A DNA stretch of 64,000 nt from JACVRW01 sp963827065 (GTDB lineage Bacteria; Actinomycetota; Thermoleophilia; Solirubrobacterales; Thermoleophilaceae): contig CAWGZM010000006.1 in NCBI GenBank assembly GCA_963827065.1, positions 248,001 to 312,000 of the forward strand, given 5' to 3'. This document shows, one piece after another, positions 33,687-41,676 of this stretch. Each line of letters begins with the position of its first letter. Position 1 is the stretch's first letter. The notes beneath the pieces are model-generated. The model saw only the letters and a list, made by a program, of their open reading frames with translations, was not told the DNA's origin and did not search any database. A program made the translations under genes and the position numbers.

Positions 33687-34526
33687 CTAGCCCACCGGCT
33701 GCGCTGCCGGGTCGATGGTCGTGGTGCCGGTCGCGCCGGTGGTCCCGGTCGCGCCGGTCGCAGTCCCGTCCGTGGTCGCTCCGGTGGCCGGGTCTGGCCC
33801 GCCGGCCGTGGCGCCGGTTGCGACGCCGCTCAGGTCGAGCGGCTCGCCCGTGGCCGGGTCGAGCGGCGCTCCGGTAACGGGGTCGTAGACCGGCTGTCCC
33901 GTCGCGGGGTCCACGGGGAAGCCGGTCACCGGATCGATGCCGGCGGTGCTCTCCGTGCTGCCCGTATCGTCCTCCGACTCGCCCGACGCGACGTACGGCT
34001 CGGTCGGGACGGTGATCCGCTTGGCGGCGCGCCGCGCGTCCTCGGACGGCCGCGCCTTCAGGTAGCGGACCTCCCCGGGCGCCGGCAGCGCCAGACCGAG
34101 CTTGACGGCCTCCTCCTGAATCCGCTCGCTGTTCGCGAGCCGCGCCTGGTCGAGCAGAAGGCGCGCGTTCTCGCGCTTCAGCACCGAGATCTTCTCGGAG
34201 TTGCGCGCGATGTCGCGGTTCATCTGCAGTAGGTCAACGTTGAAGAAGACGATGCCCGCCAGCAGCAGGAAGACGAGCGCGATCCAGCCGCGGCCCGACA
34301 GCAACGCATCGAGCATCCGGCTCGTCCGCGCGCGGGCGGCGCGGGCGAAGGGCGCCTCCCAGACGCGCACCGGGAGCGGCAGCGGCTGGGCGTGGCCACG
34401 CGTCCGCGCGTGGCCGGAGCGGCGGCGCGCGGGCGGCGTGACGCGCCGCGGCGCCGTGGCGGGCCGGCCGCCGCGGTGAGGCGCTGGGGCACGCCGGGGT
34501 GCCGCCGCGGCGGCACCTCGGCCCAT
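33687..34526 (-). CDS. ftsL: FtsL-like septum protein with DPxTG repeat tail
   Basis: 279 residues, much longer than a usual FtsL (about 100). The N-terminal 70 residues are Arg/Pro-rich. One membrane helix follows (about 79-97, RGWIALVFLLLAGIVFFNV). A septum-initiator coiled coil follows at about 98-150 (LLQMNRDIARNSEKISVLKRENARLLLDQARLA). The external tail carries five DP[VA]TG copies (198, 206, 215, 223, 245) and then a Gly-Ala-Thr run. Identification rests on the coiled coil and on the position between rsmH and ftsI. The ATG shares one base with the rsmH stop (TGATG). Confidence 0.8.
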   Translation of the reverse strand: MGRGAAAAAPRRAPAPHRGGRPATAPRRVTPPARRRSGHARTRGHAQPLPLPVRVWEAPFARAARARTSRMLDALLSGRGWIALVFLLLAGIVFFNVDLLQMNRDIARNSEKISVLKRENARLLLDQARLANSERIQEEAVKLGLALPAPGEVRYLKARPSEDARRAAKRITVPTEPYVASGESEDDTGSTESTAGIDPVTGFPVDPATGQPVYDPVTGAPLDPATGEPLDLSGVATGATAGGPDPATGATTDGTATGATGTTGATGTTTIDPAAQPVG

Positions 34527-35482
34527 CAGTCCCGGTCCTCCGTGCGGAGCTTGCGCGCTGCCCGCAGGCGGCCCGATTTGGCGCGCGGGTTGTCCGCGAC
34601 CTCGCCCGCCGTCGGCGCGACGGCGCGCCCGGTGAGCAGCTCGGCCTCGGGCTCGCGCCCGCACACGCAGACGGGGAAGTCCGGCGGGCAGATGCAGCCG
34701 CGCGCGCGGTCGGCGAGGAAACGCTTCACGCGCCGGTCCTCGAGCGAGTGGAACGAGATTGCCGCGAAGCGGCCGTCGTCGCGCAGCAGCTCCCAGGCGA
34801 GCGGCAGCGCACGATCGAGCGAGTCGAGCTCGGCGTTGACCGCGATCCGCACGGCCTGGAAGACGCGCTTGGCCGGATGGCCGCCGCCGAAGCGCCTGCG
34901 GACCGCGGCGGGCAGCGCGGCCTCGATCGCCGCGACCAGCTCGCCCGTGGTGGTGATCGGCGCCTTCTCCCGGCGCCTGACGATCTCGCGGGCGATCCTG
35001 CGCGCGTTCGGGTCCTCGCCGTAGCGGCGGAACAGCTGCCCCAGCTGGCGCTCGTCCCAGCTGTTCACGATCTCGCGCGCGTCGAGCTCCTGGCCAGGGT
35101 CCATGCGCATGTCGAGCGGCGCGTCGTAGGAGTAGGAGAAGCCGCGCTCGCGTGCGTCGACCTGCATCGAGGAGACGCCGAGATCGAGATAGACGATGTC
35201 GGCGCCGAGTTCCTCGTCGCGCAGCAGCTCGAGCCCCTCCGCGTAGTCCATCCGCAGAAAGCGCGTCTCACACGAGACCTCACGCGCCAGCTCCTCGAAG
35301 TGCTCCTCGGCAGCGGGGTCGCGGTCGATGCAGACGAGCGTGCCTGTGGGCCCGATCCGCTCGGCCACGAGTCGCGCGTGGCCGCCGGCGCCGAAGGTGC
35401 AGTCGACCGCAATCTCGCCGGGCGCGGGCCGCGTCAGGTCGATCAGCTCGCCGGCGAGCACGGGTACGTGCGTGCGCGTCAT
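34526..35482 (-). CDS. rsmH: 16S rRNA (cytosine1402-N4)-methyltransferase
   Basis: 318-residue SAM-dependent enzyme (formerly MraW). Motifs are DCTFGAGGHA (SAM site), YLDLGVSSMQVD and AISFHSLEDRRVKRF. A C-terminal Cys-rich patch CICPPDFPVC is common in the family. The ATG at 35482 starts MTRTHVPVLAGEL and lies one base after the mraZ stop. The frame could begin at a TTG (35500) inside mraZ, but the ATG matches the family start. Confidence 0.96.
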   Translation of the reverse strand: MTRTHVPVLAGELIDLTRPAPGEIAVDCTFGAGGHARLVAERIGPTGTLVCIDRDPAAEEHFEELAREVSCETRFLRMDYAEGLELLRDEELGADIVYLDLGVSSMQVDARERGFSYSYDAPLDMRMDPGQELDAREIVNSWDERQLGQLFRRYGEDPNARRIAREIVRRREKAPITTTGELVAAIEAALPAAVRRRFGGGHPAKRVFQAVRIAVNAELDSLDRALPLAWELLRDDGRFAAISFHSLEDRRVKRFLADRARGCICPPDFPVCVCGREPEAELLTGRAVAPTAGEVADNPRAKSGRLRAARKLRTEDRD

Positions 35483-35483
35483 G

Positions 35484-35918
35484 TCAAGAAGGATTGCCAA
35501 GGCGCTCCGTCACCTCCCCGATCTCGGCGTCGAGGGAGTCCTGCTCCTCCTGCCAGCGCTTCCTGCCCCACACCTCGAGGTGGTCCCCCACGCCGACCAC
35601 CACGACCTCCTTCTCGATGTCCGCGTGCGCGAGCAACGGCGGCGGCAAGGTCACGCGGCCGCTCGCGTCGAGGTCGATCTCGAACGAGTTCCCCTGGTAG
35701 AAGCGCGACAGCTTGCGGTACTCGGAGCCCATCGGGTTGAGGCCGCCGAGGGCCCGTTCGATGATCGACTCGTGCGTCTCGGGCGTCCACACCGCGACGC
35801 AGGTCTCGGGGTCCTTGGAAAGCACCGTCCCGCCCGAGAACGCGGCGCGGAAGCGGGCGGGAATGGCCAGCCGGTTCTTTGCATCCAGCGAGTGCTCGAA
35901 GTGGCCGCGAAACGCCAA
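35484..35918 (-). CDS. mraZ: Transcriptional regulator MraZ
   Basis: 144-residue double SpoVT/AbrB-like protein that binds upstream of its own operon. Each half carries the DxxxR signature (SLDAKNRLAIPARFR; DLDASGRVTLPPPLL). It starts MAFRGHFEHSLDAKNRL. The only possible start is TTG at 35918, because a stop lies two codons upstream. It heads the first dcw segment mraZ-rsmH-ftsL-ftsI. Its expected operator is visible at 36001-36040. Confidence 0.95.
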   Translation of the reverse strand: MAFRGHFEHSLDAKNRLAIPARFRAAFSGGTVLSKDPETCVAVWTPETHESIIERALGGLNPMGSEYRKLSRFYQGNSFEIDLDASGRVTLPPPLLAHADIEKEVVVVGVGDHLEVWGRKRWQEEQDSLDAEIGEVTERLGNPS

Positions 35919-35943
35919 GGGTCATGTCCCCGCGAAGAAGTTG

Positions 35944-35984
35944 GACCGGAGTGGCGGAGTGGGAGGAGCCCCGCCACTCCGGTC
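35944..35984 (-). repeat. 14-base inverted repeat in the mraZ leader
   Basis: GACCGGAGTGGCGG (35944-35957) and CCGCCACTCCGGTC (35971-35984) are perfectly complementary around a 13-base spacer. They lie between the MraZ boxes and the mraZ TTG start. In RNA this would be a very stable hairpin ending 25 bases before the start, perhaps an attenuator or translation control. As DNA it could be an operator. Confidence 0.6.
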
Positions 35985-36000
35985 ATTTGGTGATGCCACC

Positions 36001-36040
36001 GTACCCCACTATTCCCCACTGCGCAACACCCTTCCCCACT
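36001..36040 (-). promoter_or_regulatory. MraZ operator (10-base-spaced GTGGGG repeats)
   Basis: On the minus strand the decamers read agtggggaag, ggtgttgcgc, agtggggaat and agtggggtac. Three copies of AGTGGGGNA lie in perfect 10-base register, with one degenerate unit. E. coli MraZ is known to bind TGGGN direct repeats separated by 5 bases, i.e. the same 10-base period. The rest of the 341-base gap (35919-36259) holds the hairpin and, near 36242, the ribosome-binding site of the next gene. Confidence 0.8.
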
Positions 36041-36259
36041 TTTCCGTCCGGAGCGGCTGCCTTCACGGCGCGGGTGCCGAGTGATTTGGCTCTACAGAGC
36101 GGGTTGACGGCGGATTCGCGGGTGGGGCAACGGCCCGCGAACGACCCCTTCTTGCTGCACGAGCGGTTGCAGGACGTGCGCCCGCGCCGCAACCGGGCTG
36201 ATCCTGCCCTGTTGGGGTAGGTACGCAGTTCTCAACCCGATGGAGGAGGTCCGACCCAC

Positions 36260-36826
36260 ATGAAGCGCTTCATGCGCATGCCGTCACCCGCGATGGTGGT
36301 GGCCTGTCTCGCATTGTTCGTCGCCCTCAGCGGCGTCTCCTACGCCGTCGCGACGATCGGCTCCGACGACATCATCAACGGCTCGATCCGCAACCGCGAC
36401 TTCAAGGACGGCACGCTGCGCGGCAACGAGTCGAAGCCGGACGGCTTCGGCCCGAACGCGATCAAGGAGCAGTCGCTCGACGCCGCGAAGCTCAACTCGG
36501 CGAAGATCGGCAAGGTCACGGCGGCAGCGCTGGCCGACGGCATCACCCGGCACGGCGTCGTCTCGAGCGCCGGCGCCCTCGTGCGCGGCCGCGCCGTCAC
36601 CTCGGCGGTCAGGACCGGCGCCGGCCAGTACCAGGTCGTCTTCGACGTGGACGTGCGCAACTGCACGTATTTCGCGACGCTCGGGGACGAGTCCGCCTCG
36701 GCGCCCGGCACCGGCCAGATCTCGGTCACGTCCGCGGCGGCGAACGTGAACGGCGTACGCGTCGTCACGCGCAACAGCGCCGGCGATCCGACCGATCGCT
36801 CCTTCCACCTGATGGTCTCCTGCTGA
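36260..36826 (+). CDS. Secreted protein of unknown function (Thermoleophilia-type)
   Basis: 188 residues. A Sec signal peptide covers about 1-30 (PSPAMVVACLALFVALSGVSYAVA). The mature part begins with a repetitive stretch of Ile/Asn/Gly/Asp units (SDDIINGSIRNRDFKDGTLRGNESK) reminiscent of beta-solenoid repeats. A beta-rich C-terminal half follows with two cysteines (Cys in VRNCTYF and the last residue) that could pair. Similar leaders recur in many paralogues of this bacterial class, which is family recollection, not a search. The start is well supported: GGAGGAGGT lies 9 bases before the ATG. Confidence 0.8.
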   Translation: MKRFMRMPSPAMVVACLALFVALSGVSYAVATIGSDDIINGSIRNRDFKDGTLRGNESKPDGFGPNAIKEQSLDAAKLNSAKIGKVTAAALADGITRHGVVSSAGALVRGRAVTSAVRTGAGQYQVVFDVDVRNCTYFATLGDESASAPGTGQISVTSAAANVNGVRVVTRNSAGDPTDRSFHLMVSC

Positions 36827-36849
36827 CGGGCGGGGTTCGCTGACGACCC

Positions 36850-36877
36850 GGGGCGCCGCTCGGCACGGCGGCGCCCC
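36850..36877. terminator. Bidirectional hairpin between convergent genes
   Basis: GGGGCGCCGC and GCGGCGCCCC form a 10-bp GC stem with an 8-base loop. It sits in the 67-base gap between the secreted-protein gene and convergent tadC. No U-tract is present. Confidence 0.55.
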
Positions 36878-36893
36878 CGCCGCCAGAGGTCCT

Positions 36894-37778
36894 CTAGAGC
36901 GGCACCACCTCCGCCTCGCCACCCAGGAGTGCCGATGCGAGCGCGGCGGCGACGAGCAGCAGCACCGACGGGACGAGCAGCAGCGCGACGACCAGCTGGA
37001 TCTTCGGGCCCGCCCGGGCGGCCTCCTCGCGGATACGCCGGGCGAGGGCGAAGCGCGCGTCGCGCGCCTGCGCGCTGAGCGTTTCCGCTAGCGGCGCACC
37101 GTGCCGGCGCGCGCGCTCCAGTGCTGCAACCAGCGTCCTCACCTCCGCCAGGGGCACGCGCCTGCAGAGTCCGTCGAGCGCATCCGCGAGCGGCACGCCG
37201 AGCGCCACCTCGCGCCCCGTCGCGCGCAGCTCGATGGCTAGCGGCCCGGCGGCGCGCTCACCCACCGAGCGCAGCGCCTCGGCGAGCGACGAGCCGGCCT
37301 CGACGGTCACCCGCAGCAGGTCGAGCAGCACCGGCAGCTCGCGCCGCACGCGGCGCGCACGCTCGTCAGCGAGCCTGCGCAGCCAGAGATCGGGCGCCAG
37401 GAAGCCCGCGACCGGCGCCGCGAGCGTCACGAGGAAGCCGAGCCGCCCGGGCGCGAGCGAGCCCACGGCGGCGCCGAGCGCGCCGGCCACGGCGGCCCCC
37501 GCGAGCTTGGCCGCCGTCAGCTCCCGGACACCGAGCCCGGCCGGACGGCCCGCTGCCTCGATACGGGCCGCGAGGTCGGTGGGCCCGGCCGCGAGGCCCG
37601 CCCCGCGGCCATCGGCACCTTCTCCTCGCGCCCGGAGGCGACCGCCCGCCGCGGCGAGCAGGCGCAGCACGCGCGTGCCGGGCCGCGCGCGCCGGCGCTC
37701 GCCCGGCTCCGGTGCGATCAGCACGAGCCCCGCCGTCGCGCTCGCCGCCGCGAGGAAGGCGAGCGCCGCCGCTATCAC
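36894..37778 (-). CDS. tadC: Type II secretion F-domain protein TadC-like
   Basis: 294-residue membrane protein of the T2SSF/GspF family. An N-terminal helix is followed by membrane segments around ELTAAKLAGAAVAGALGAAVG and a cytoplasmic helical domain (RRELPVLLDLLRVTVEAGSSLAEAL). Two closely spaced C-terminal helices follow (IQLVVALLLVPSVLLLVAAALAS). It would form the inner-membrane platform of a Tad/Flp-type pilus with TadB. The GTG at 37778 overlaps the tadB stop (GTGA); the longer open frame is rejected. Confidence 0.82.
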   Translation of the reverse strand: MIAAALAFLAAASATAGLVLIAPEPGERRRARPGTRVLRLLAAAGGRLRARGEGADGRGAGLAAGPTDLAARIEAAGRPAGLGVRELTAAKLAGAAVAGALGAAVGSLAPGRLGFLVTLAAPVAGFLAPDLWLRRLADERARRVRRELPVLLDLLRVTVEAGSSLAEALRSVGERAAGPLAIELRATGREVALGVPLADALDGLCRRVPLAEVRTLVAALERARRHGAPLAETLSAQARDARFALARRIREEAARAGPKIQLVVALLLVPSVLLLVAAALASALLGGEAEVVPL

Positions 37779-38641
37779 CAGCGCACCCTCGCGAGCCGGC
37801 GCATCAGCACGGCCGCGGTCCCCTGCAGCACCACCGCGATCCCAACGAGCCAAGCGGTGAGGAACGTGCTCCAGAGACCCGCGAACCAGCCGGGGCTCGC
37901 CAGCTCGGCGAGCAGGCCTCCGCCCAGCGGCAACAGCACGACGATCAGGCCGGTGAAGCGCGCCTGCGCCGTGGCGGCCGTGACCTCGTCCTCGAGCCGT
38001 CCCTGATCCTCCATCGCGCGTGCGCTCTCGCGCAGCAGCCGCGCGAGATCGCCGCCGGCGCGCCGCTGCAGCAGGCAGGCCGCCACGAGCGCGTCGAGCC
38101 GCGCCGACGGCACCCGCGCACGCATCGCCTCGAGTGCCTCGTCCGTGGTGGCTCCCGCCGCCAGCTCACCGGCCGCACGGCGGAGCTCGTGACCCGCCGC
38201 CCCGTCGACGCCGCGCGCGGCCTCCGCAACTGCGCCACGCAGCGAATGCCCGCCGCCGAGCGCGTCCGCCAGCGTGAGCGCCATCCGCGCCACGCCCGCG
38301 TCCACCGCGCGGCGGTAGCGCCGGCGCCGCGCACGCAGCACGCGCGCGACCGTCCACGGGCCGGCTGCCGCGAGCAGCAGGCCGGGCAGCGGGCCCGCGA
38401 CCGCCGTGCCGGCCAGGAACGCTGCCAGCGCCCCGGCCAGCAGCAGCCGACGCCGCTCGGCCGCGCCCGGCGCGCGGCCCTCGCGGCCGAGCCGCACGAG
38501 CACGTCGACGAGCGCGGCGGCGCCGCGGGCGAGCCGTGGCCCGCGCTCAGCGAGCGCCGCCGGCAGCCGCGCGCCGAGCTGTACGCACGCACCGATGCCG
38601 GCCGCCGCCGCGATGAACGCGAGCAGCGGCGCGGCGCTCAC
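37775..38641 (-). CDS. tadB: Type II secretion F-domain protein TadB-like
   Basis: 288 residues, the second T2SSF platform protein. An N-terminal helix pair (PLLAFIAAAAGIGACVQLG; LLLAGALAAFLAGTAVAGPL) is followed by a cytoplasmic domain (AVDAGVARMALTLADALGGGHSLRGAV...) and C-terminal helices. The GTG at 38641 overlaps the tadA stop in GTGA. The order tadA-tadB-tadC is typical, and all three are tightly coupled. Confidence 0.82.
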   Translation of the reverse strand: MSAAPLLAFIAAAAGIGACVQLGARLPAALAERGPRLARGAAALVDVLVRLGREGRAPGAAERRRLLLAGALAAFLAGTAVAGPLPGLLLAAAGPWTVARVLRARRRRYRRAVDAGVARMALTLADALGGGHSLRGAVAEAARGVDGAAGHELRRAAGELAAGATTDEALEAMRARVPSARLDALVAACLLQRRAGGDLARLLRESARAMEDQGRLEDEVTAATAQARFTGLIVVLLPLGGGLLAELASPGWFAGLWSTFLTAWLVGIAVVLQGTAAVLMRRLARVRW

Positions 38642-39834
38642 TTCACCCCCGGCCCGTCGAGCGCCTCCAGCCGGCTCGCGAGCGGACCTGGTCCCGGGCG
38701 GCGCACCTCTCCGCCCCGGCGGTAGAGGTCCCGCGTCCCCGCCCCTCCGGCGACCCGCACCACCTCCGTGACCTGCTCGACGACTCGCGCGCCGCCGGCT
38801 AGGCGCGCCTGGTGCACGACGAGGTCGAGGGCGCTCGCGACCTGCTCGCGCACCGCGCCGTGCGGCAGGCCGACTCCCGCCATCAGTGCGAGCGTCTCGA
38901 TGCGCCTCAGAGCGTCGGCCGGCGAGTTCGCGTGAACGGTGGTCAGCGAGCCGTCGTGACCCGTGTTAAGCGCCTGCAGCATGTCGAGCGCCTCGGCGCC
39001 GCGGACCTCGCCGACGACGATGCGGTCGGGGCGCATCCGCAGCGCGTTCCGCACCAGCTGGCGGATCGTCACCTCACCGCGCCCCTCGAGGTTGGCCGGC
39101 CGCGCCTCGAGCCGCACGACGTGGCGCTGGCGCAGCTGCAGCTCCGCCGCGTCCTCGATCGTCACGATCCGCTCCTCTCCCGGGATCGCGCCCGACAGCG
39201 CGTTCAGCGTCGTCGTCTTGCCCGAGCCGGTGCCGCCGCTGACGAGCACCGACGCACGCGCCGCAACGCAGAGAACCAGGAACTCGCCGAGCTCGGCGGG
39301 AAGCGTCCCAGCCGCCACCAGGTCCCGCAGCGAAAAGCCCTCGCGGCGGAAGCGCCGCACGGTCAGGCATGGTCCCGACAGCGACAGCGGCGGGATCACC
39401 ACGTTCACGCGCGAGCCGTCGGCGAGCCTCGCGTCAACGAGCGGCTGGGCCTCGTCGACGCGGCGCCCCAGCGGCGCGAGGATGCGCTCGATCGCGTGCA
39501 GTAGCTCCGCCTCCGAGCCGAACGACACCCCGGTGCGCTCGATCCTGCCGCGCCGCTCCACGTACACCGCGTCGGGTCCGTTGACCATCACCTCGTCGAC
39601 GCGCGGGTCCGAGAGCAGCGGCTCGAGCGGCCCCAGCCCGGTCGCGAGCAGCACCACCCGGGCGCACAACGCGTCGCGCTCCGCCTCCGGAAGCGGGGCG
39701 GCCTCGCGCTCCACCAGCTCACGCACCTCGGCCTCGAGGCTCCCGCCACCGCCTCCCGCGACGTAGTCGCCCGAGCGGGCGCGCTCGATCAGGCGGCCCC
39801 GCATAGCCGCGGCAAGATCGTCGAGCGCCTCCAT
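38638..39834 (-). CDS. tadA: CpaF/TadA family secretion ATPase
   Basis: 398-residue hexameric ATPase powering pilus assembly or secretion. Walker A is SGGTGSGKTTT. The Asp box is IVTIEDAAELQL, Walker B is RIVVGEVRGAE, and the His box is GHDGSLTTVHANS. The N-terminal domain (LGPLEPLLSDPRVDEVMVNGP) is the CpaF type, not the MshEN type. The ATG at 39834 is chosen because the open frame upstream is antisense to the next gene. No pilin, tadZ or rcpA-like gene is adjacent, so other parts must lie elsewhere. Confidence 0.92.
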   Translation of the reverse strand: MEALDDLAAAMRGRLIERARSGDYVAGGGGGSLEAEVRELVEREAAPLPEAERDALCARVVLLATGLGPLEPLLSDPRVDEVMVNGPDAVYVERRGRIERTGVSFGSEAELLHAIERILAPLGRRVDEAQPLVDARLADGSRVNVVIPPLSLSGPCLTVRRFRREGFSLRDLVAAGTLPAELGEFLVLCVAARASVLVSGGTGSGKTTTLNALSGAIPGEERIVTIEDAAELQLRQRHVVRLEARPANLEGRGEVTIRQLVRNALRMRPDRIVVGEVRGAEALDMLQALNTGHDGSLTTVHANSPADALRRIETLALMAGVGLPHGAVREQVASALDLVVHQARLAGGARVVEQVTEVVRVAGGAGTRDLYRRGGEVRRPGPGPLASRLEALDGPGVK

Positions 39835-39900
39835 TGCATGGTTGAGGGCGCCGCCGGGAAGCTTCGCCCCCACAGGTGCGATGACTTCAAGGCGCTCGCG

Positions 39901-39914
39901 ATGTCTATAGACAT
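39901..39914. promoter_or_regulatory. Perfect 14-base palindrome, candidate operator
   Basis: ATGTCTATAGACAT is fully self-complementary and lies 20 bases before the start of the RibD-C reductase. Its centre TATAGA could itself be the -10, so a repressor bound here would block transcription. Confidence 0.5.
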
Positions 39915-39934
39915 GATCGAAACGGAGGTGGGCA

Positions 39935-40498
39935 GTGGGAGAGATACACGTACACGAGTTCATGAGCCTCGACGGGGTGATCGACGCGCCGGTGTGGACG
40001 TTCGAGTACGGCTTCGACCCGAAGATGGGCGAGGCCATCGGGGGGGTCACGGAGCGGTCGCAGGGCATCCTGCTCGGGCGCGTTACCTACGAGATGTTCG
40101 AGCCGGCGTGGTCGACGCGGACCGTGGAGGACGATCCGGGCGCGCCGTTCTTCAACGACACGACCAAGTACGTCGTTTCCGGCACGCTCAAGGACGCGAC
40201 GTGGAGGAACTCGGAGATCGTCGGGCCCTATGACCCCGAGGCGATCCGGCGCCTGAAGAACGAGATCGACGGCGACCTCTACGTGAGCGGCAGCGGCATG
40301 CTGGTCCGGGCGATGCTCGCCGACGGCCTGATCGACGGGCTGCATCTGTTCGTCTACCCGCTGACCCGCGGGGCGGGCCCGCGGCTGTTCCCCGAGGACG
40401 CCCCGCCCGCCAAGTTCTCGCGTGAGGCCTCCGAGACATACGACAACGGCGTGGTCTACACGGCATACCGGCCGCAGGAGCCGGCAAACAGCGCATAG
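39935..40498 (+). CDS. Dihydrofolate reductase family protein (RibD C-terminal domain)
   Basis: 187 residues of the RibD-C/DHFR-like fold. It begins with IHVHEFMSLDGVIDAP. The NADPH-binding regions are LLGRVTYEMFEPAW and the GDLYVSGSGMLVRAML loop, and the C-terminal strand pattern ends VVYTAYRP. Stand-alone members are NADPH reductases of unknown physiological substrate, not the folate enzyme or riboflavin reductase. The GTG start has a good ribosome-binding site (GGAGGTGG). A palindromic operator candidate precedes it. The 3' end overlaps the convergent M20 gene by 43 bases. Confidence 0.87.
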   Translation: MGEIHVHEFMSLDGVIDAPVWTFEYGFDPKMGEAIGGVTERSQGILLGRVTYEMFEPAWSTRTVEDDPGAPFFNDTTKYVVSGTLKDATWRNSEIVGPYDPEAIRRLKNEIDGDLYVSGSGMLVRAMLADGLIDGLHLFVYPLTRGAGPRLFPEDAPPAKFSREASETYDNGVVYTAYRPQEPANSA

Positions 40499-41676
40499 AC
40501 GGCGGCGCAGCGGCGCATGGCGGTCTCGTCGATGTACTCGTCCGGTCCGTGGGCGACGTCGAGGCGCCCGCCGCCGTAGGCGAAGGCCGGGATGCCGAGC
40601 TGGGAGTACCAGCGTGTGTCGAGCACGCCGGGGCACATCTCGAAGCGAGGTGCGGCTCCCGCGACGGCCGCGGCGCAGCCGGCCAGCGCCTGCGCGGCGG
40701 GGTGGGTCTCCTTCGTGCTGCCCGACGGCTGCGCCTGCAGCACTTCCACCGTCACCTCGGCGCCGGCCGCGGTCGCCGCCTCGTCGATCATCCCGGTCAG
40801 CCGTCCGAGCTCCTCGTCCAGATCCTCCTCCGGGTTGAAGCGCCGGTCGAGCGAGAACCACGCGGATCCGGGAACGACGTTGAAACCGGCGCCCGCGCCT
40901 GCCTGCCCGCCGACGACCAGCATCGAGCCGGCGGCCTCCTCGCTCTCGACCGGGTAGCTCGTGCGCTTGTCGAGCAGCTCGCGGGCGAGCACCGTCAGCG
41001 GCTCGGCGATACGGATCATGTGCTCGAAGGCGTTGACGCCCTGGTGGACGTAGCCGACGTGCGCCTCACGCCCCGTCGTCCGGACGCGCAGCGTGATCGC
41101 GCCACGCCAGGCGTGCCAGATCACGCCGCCGGTCGGCTCGGCGGTGAGCATGGCGAGCGCGGCGGGGTCGATCAGCTCGGCGGCGCGGAGGTATCCGGAG
41201 CCGGCGGTGCTGCCGGTCTCCTCGTCGCAGACGAAATGGAAGACGATCCGGCGATCGCCGAGCAGGCCGAGCTCACGGGCGGCGGCGGCGCCGTAGAGCA
41301 TCGACACGAGCCCGCCCTTCATGTCGGCGCTGCCACGTCCGGTGACGCGGCCGTCGCGGCGCTGCGGCTCGAACTGCGCCGGGGACTGCGCCGGCACGAC
41401 GTCGAAGTGCCCGTGGAAGTAGACGAGCCCCGAGCCGCTGCCGGCGCTCCCGCGCACCACCGCCGGGCCCTCCAGCGTCCCGGCCGGCTCGAGCTCGATC
41501 AGCTCGGGCGCGAACCCGAGCCCGTCCATGGCGTCCCGGAGCAGCGTCGCGCAGCGGCCGAGCTCGCGGCCGGGCGGGTTCTCCGTCGGAACGCGCAGGA
41601 GTGCCTCGAGCAGCCCGCTCATCTCCTCGGAGCGCTCGTCGAGCCATGCCTGAAGCTCCGCGCTGCGCTCGATCAC
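40456..41676 (-). CDS. M20 family peptidase/deacylase (ArgE/DapE-like)
   Basis: 406 residues. Zinc-site motifs are VYFHGHFDVVPAQ, GRGSADMKGG, and the catalytic Glu pair in VCDEETGS. The dimerisation domain starts TTGREAHVGYVHQGVNAFEHM, and the last ligand lies in AHGPDEYID. It probably hydrolyses N-acylated amino acids or peptides. The GTG at 41676 overlaps the stop of a tiny secreted protein gene (GTGA), so co-expression is likely. The long open frame further upstream is antisense shadow. Confidence 0.88.
   Translation of the reverse strand: MIERSAELQAWLDERSEEMSGLLEALLRVPTENPPGRELGRCATLLRDAMDGLGFAPELIELEPAGTLEGPAVVRGSAGSGSGLVYFHGHFDVVPAQSPAQFEPQRRDGRVTGRGSADMKGGLVSMLYGAAAARELGLLGDRRIVFHFVCDEETGSTAGSGYLRAAELIDPAALAMLTAEPTGGVIWHAWRGAITLRVRTTGREAHVGYVHQGVNAFEHMIRIAEPLTVLARELLDKRTSYPVESEEAAGSMLVVGGQAGAGAGFNVVPGSAWFSLDRRFNPEEDLDEELGRLTGMIDEAATAAGAEVTVEVLQAQPSGSTKETHPAAQALAGCAAAVAGAAPRFEMCPGVLDTRWYSQLGIPAFAYGGGRLDVAHGPDEYIDETAMRRCAAVYALFAGSCGRYAV

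Noticed and set aside
33890..33990. CRISPR-like repeats
   Set aside because: The periodicity comes from in-frame DPxTG codons in ftsL. No spacers or repeat array are present.
36104..36109. TTGACG -35 box for the secreted-protein gene
   Set aside because: No matching -10 lies 16-19 bases downstream, so I did not list a promoter.
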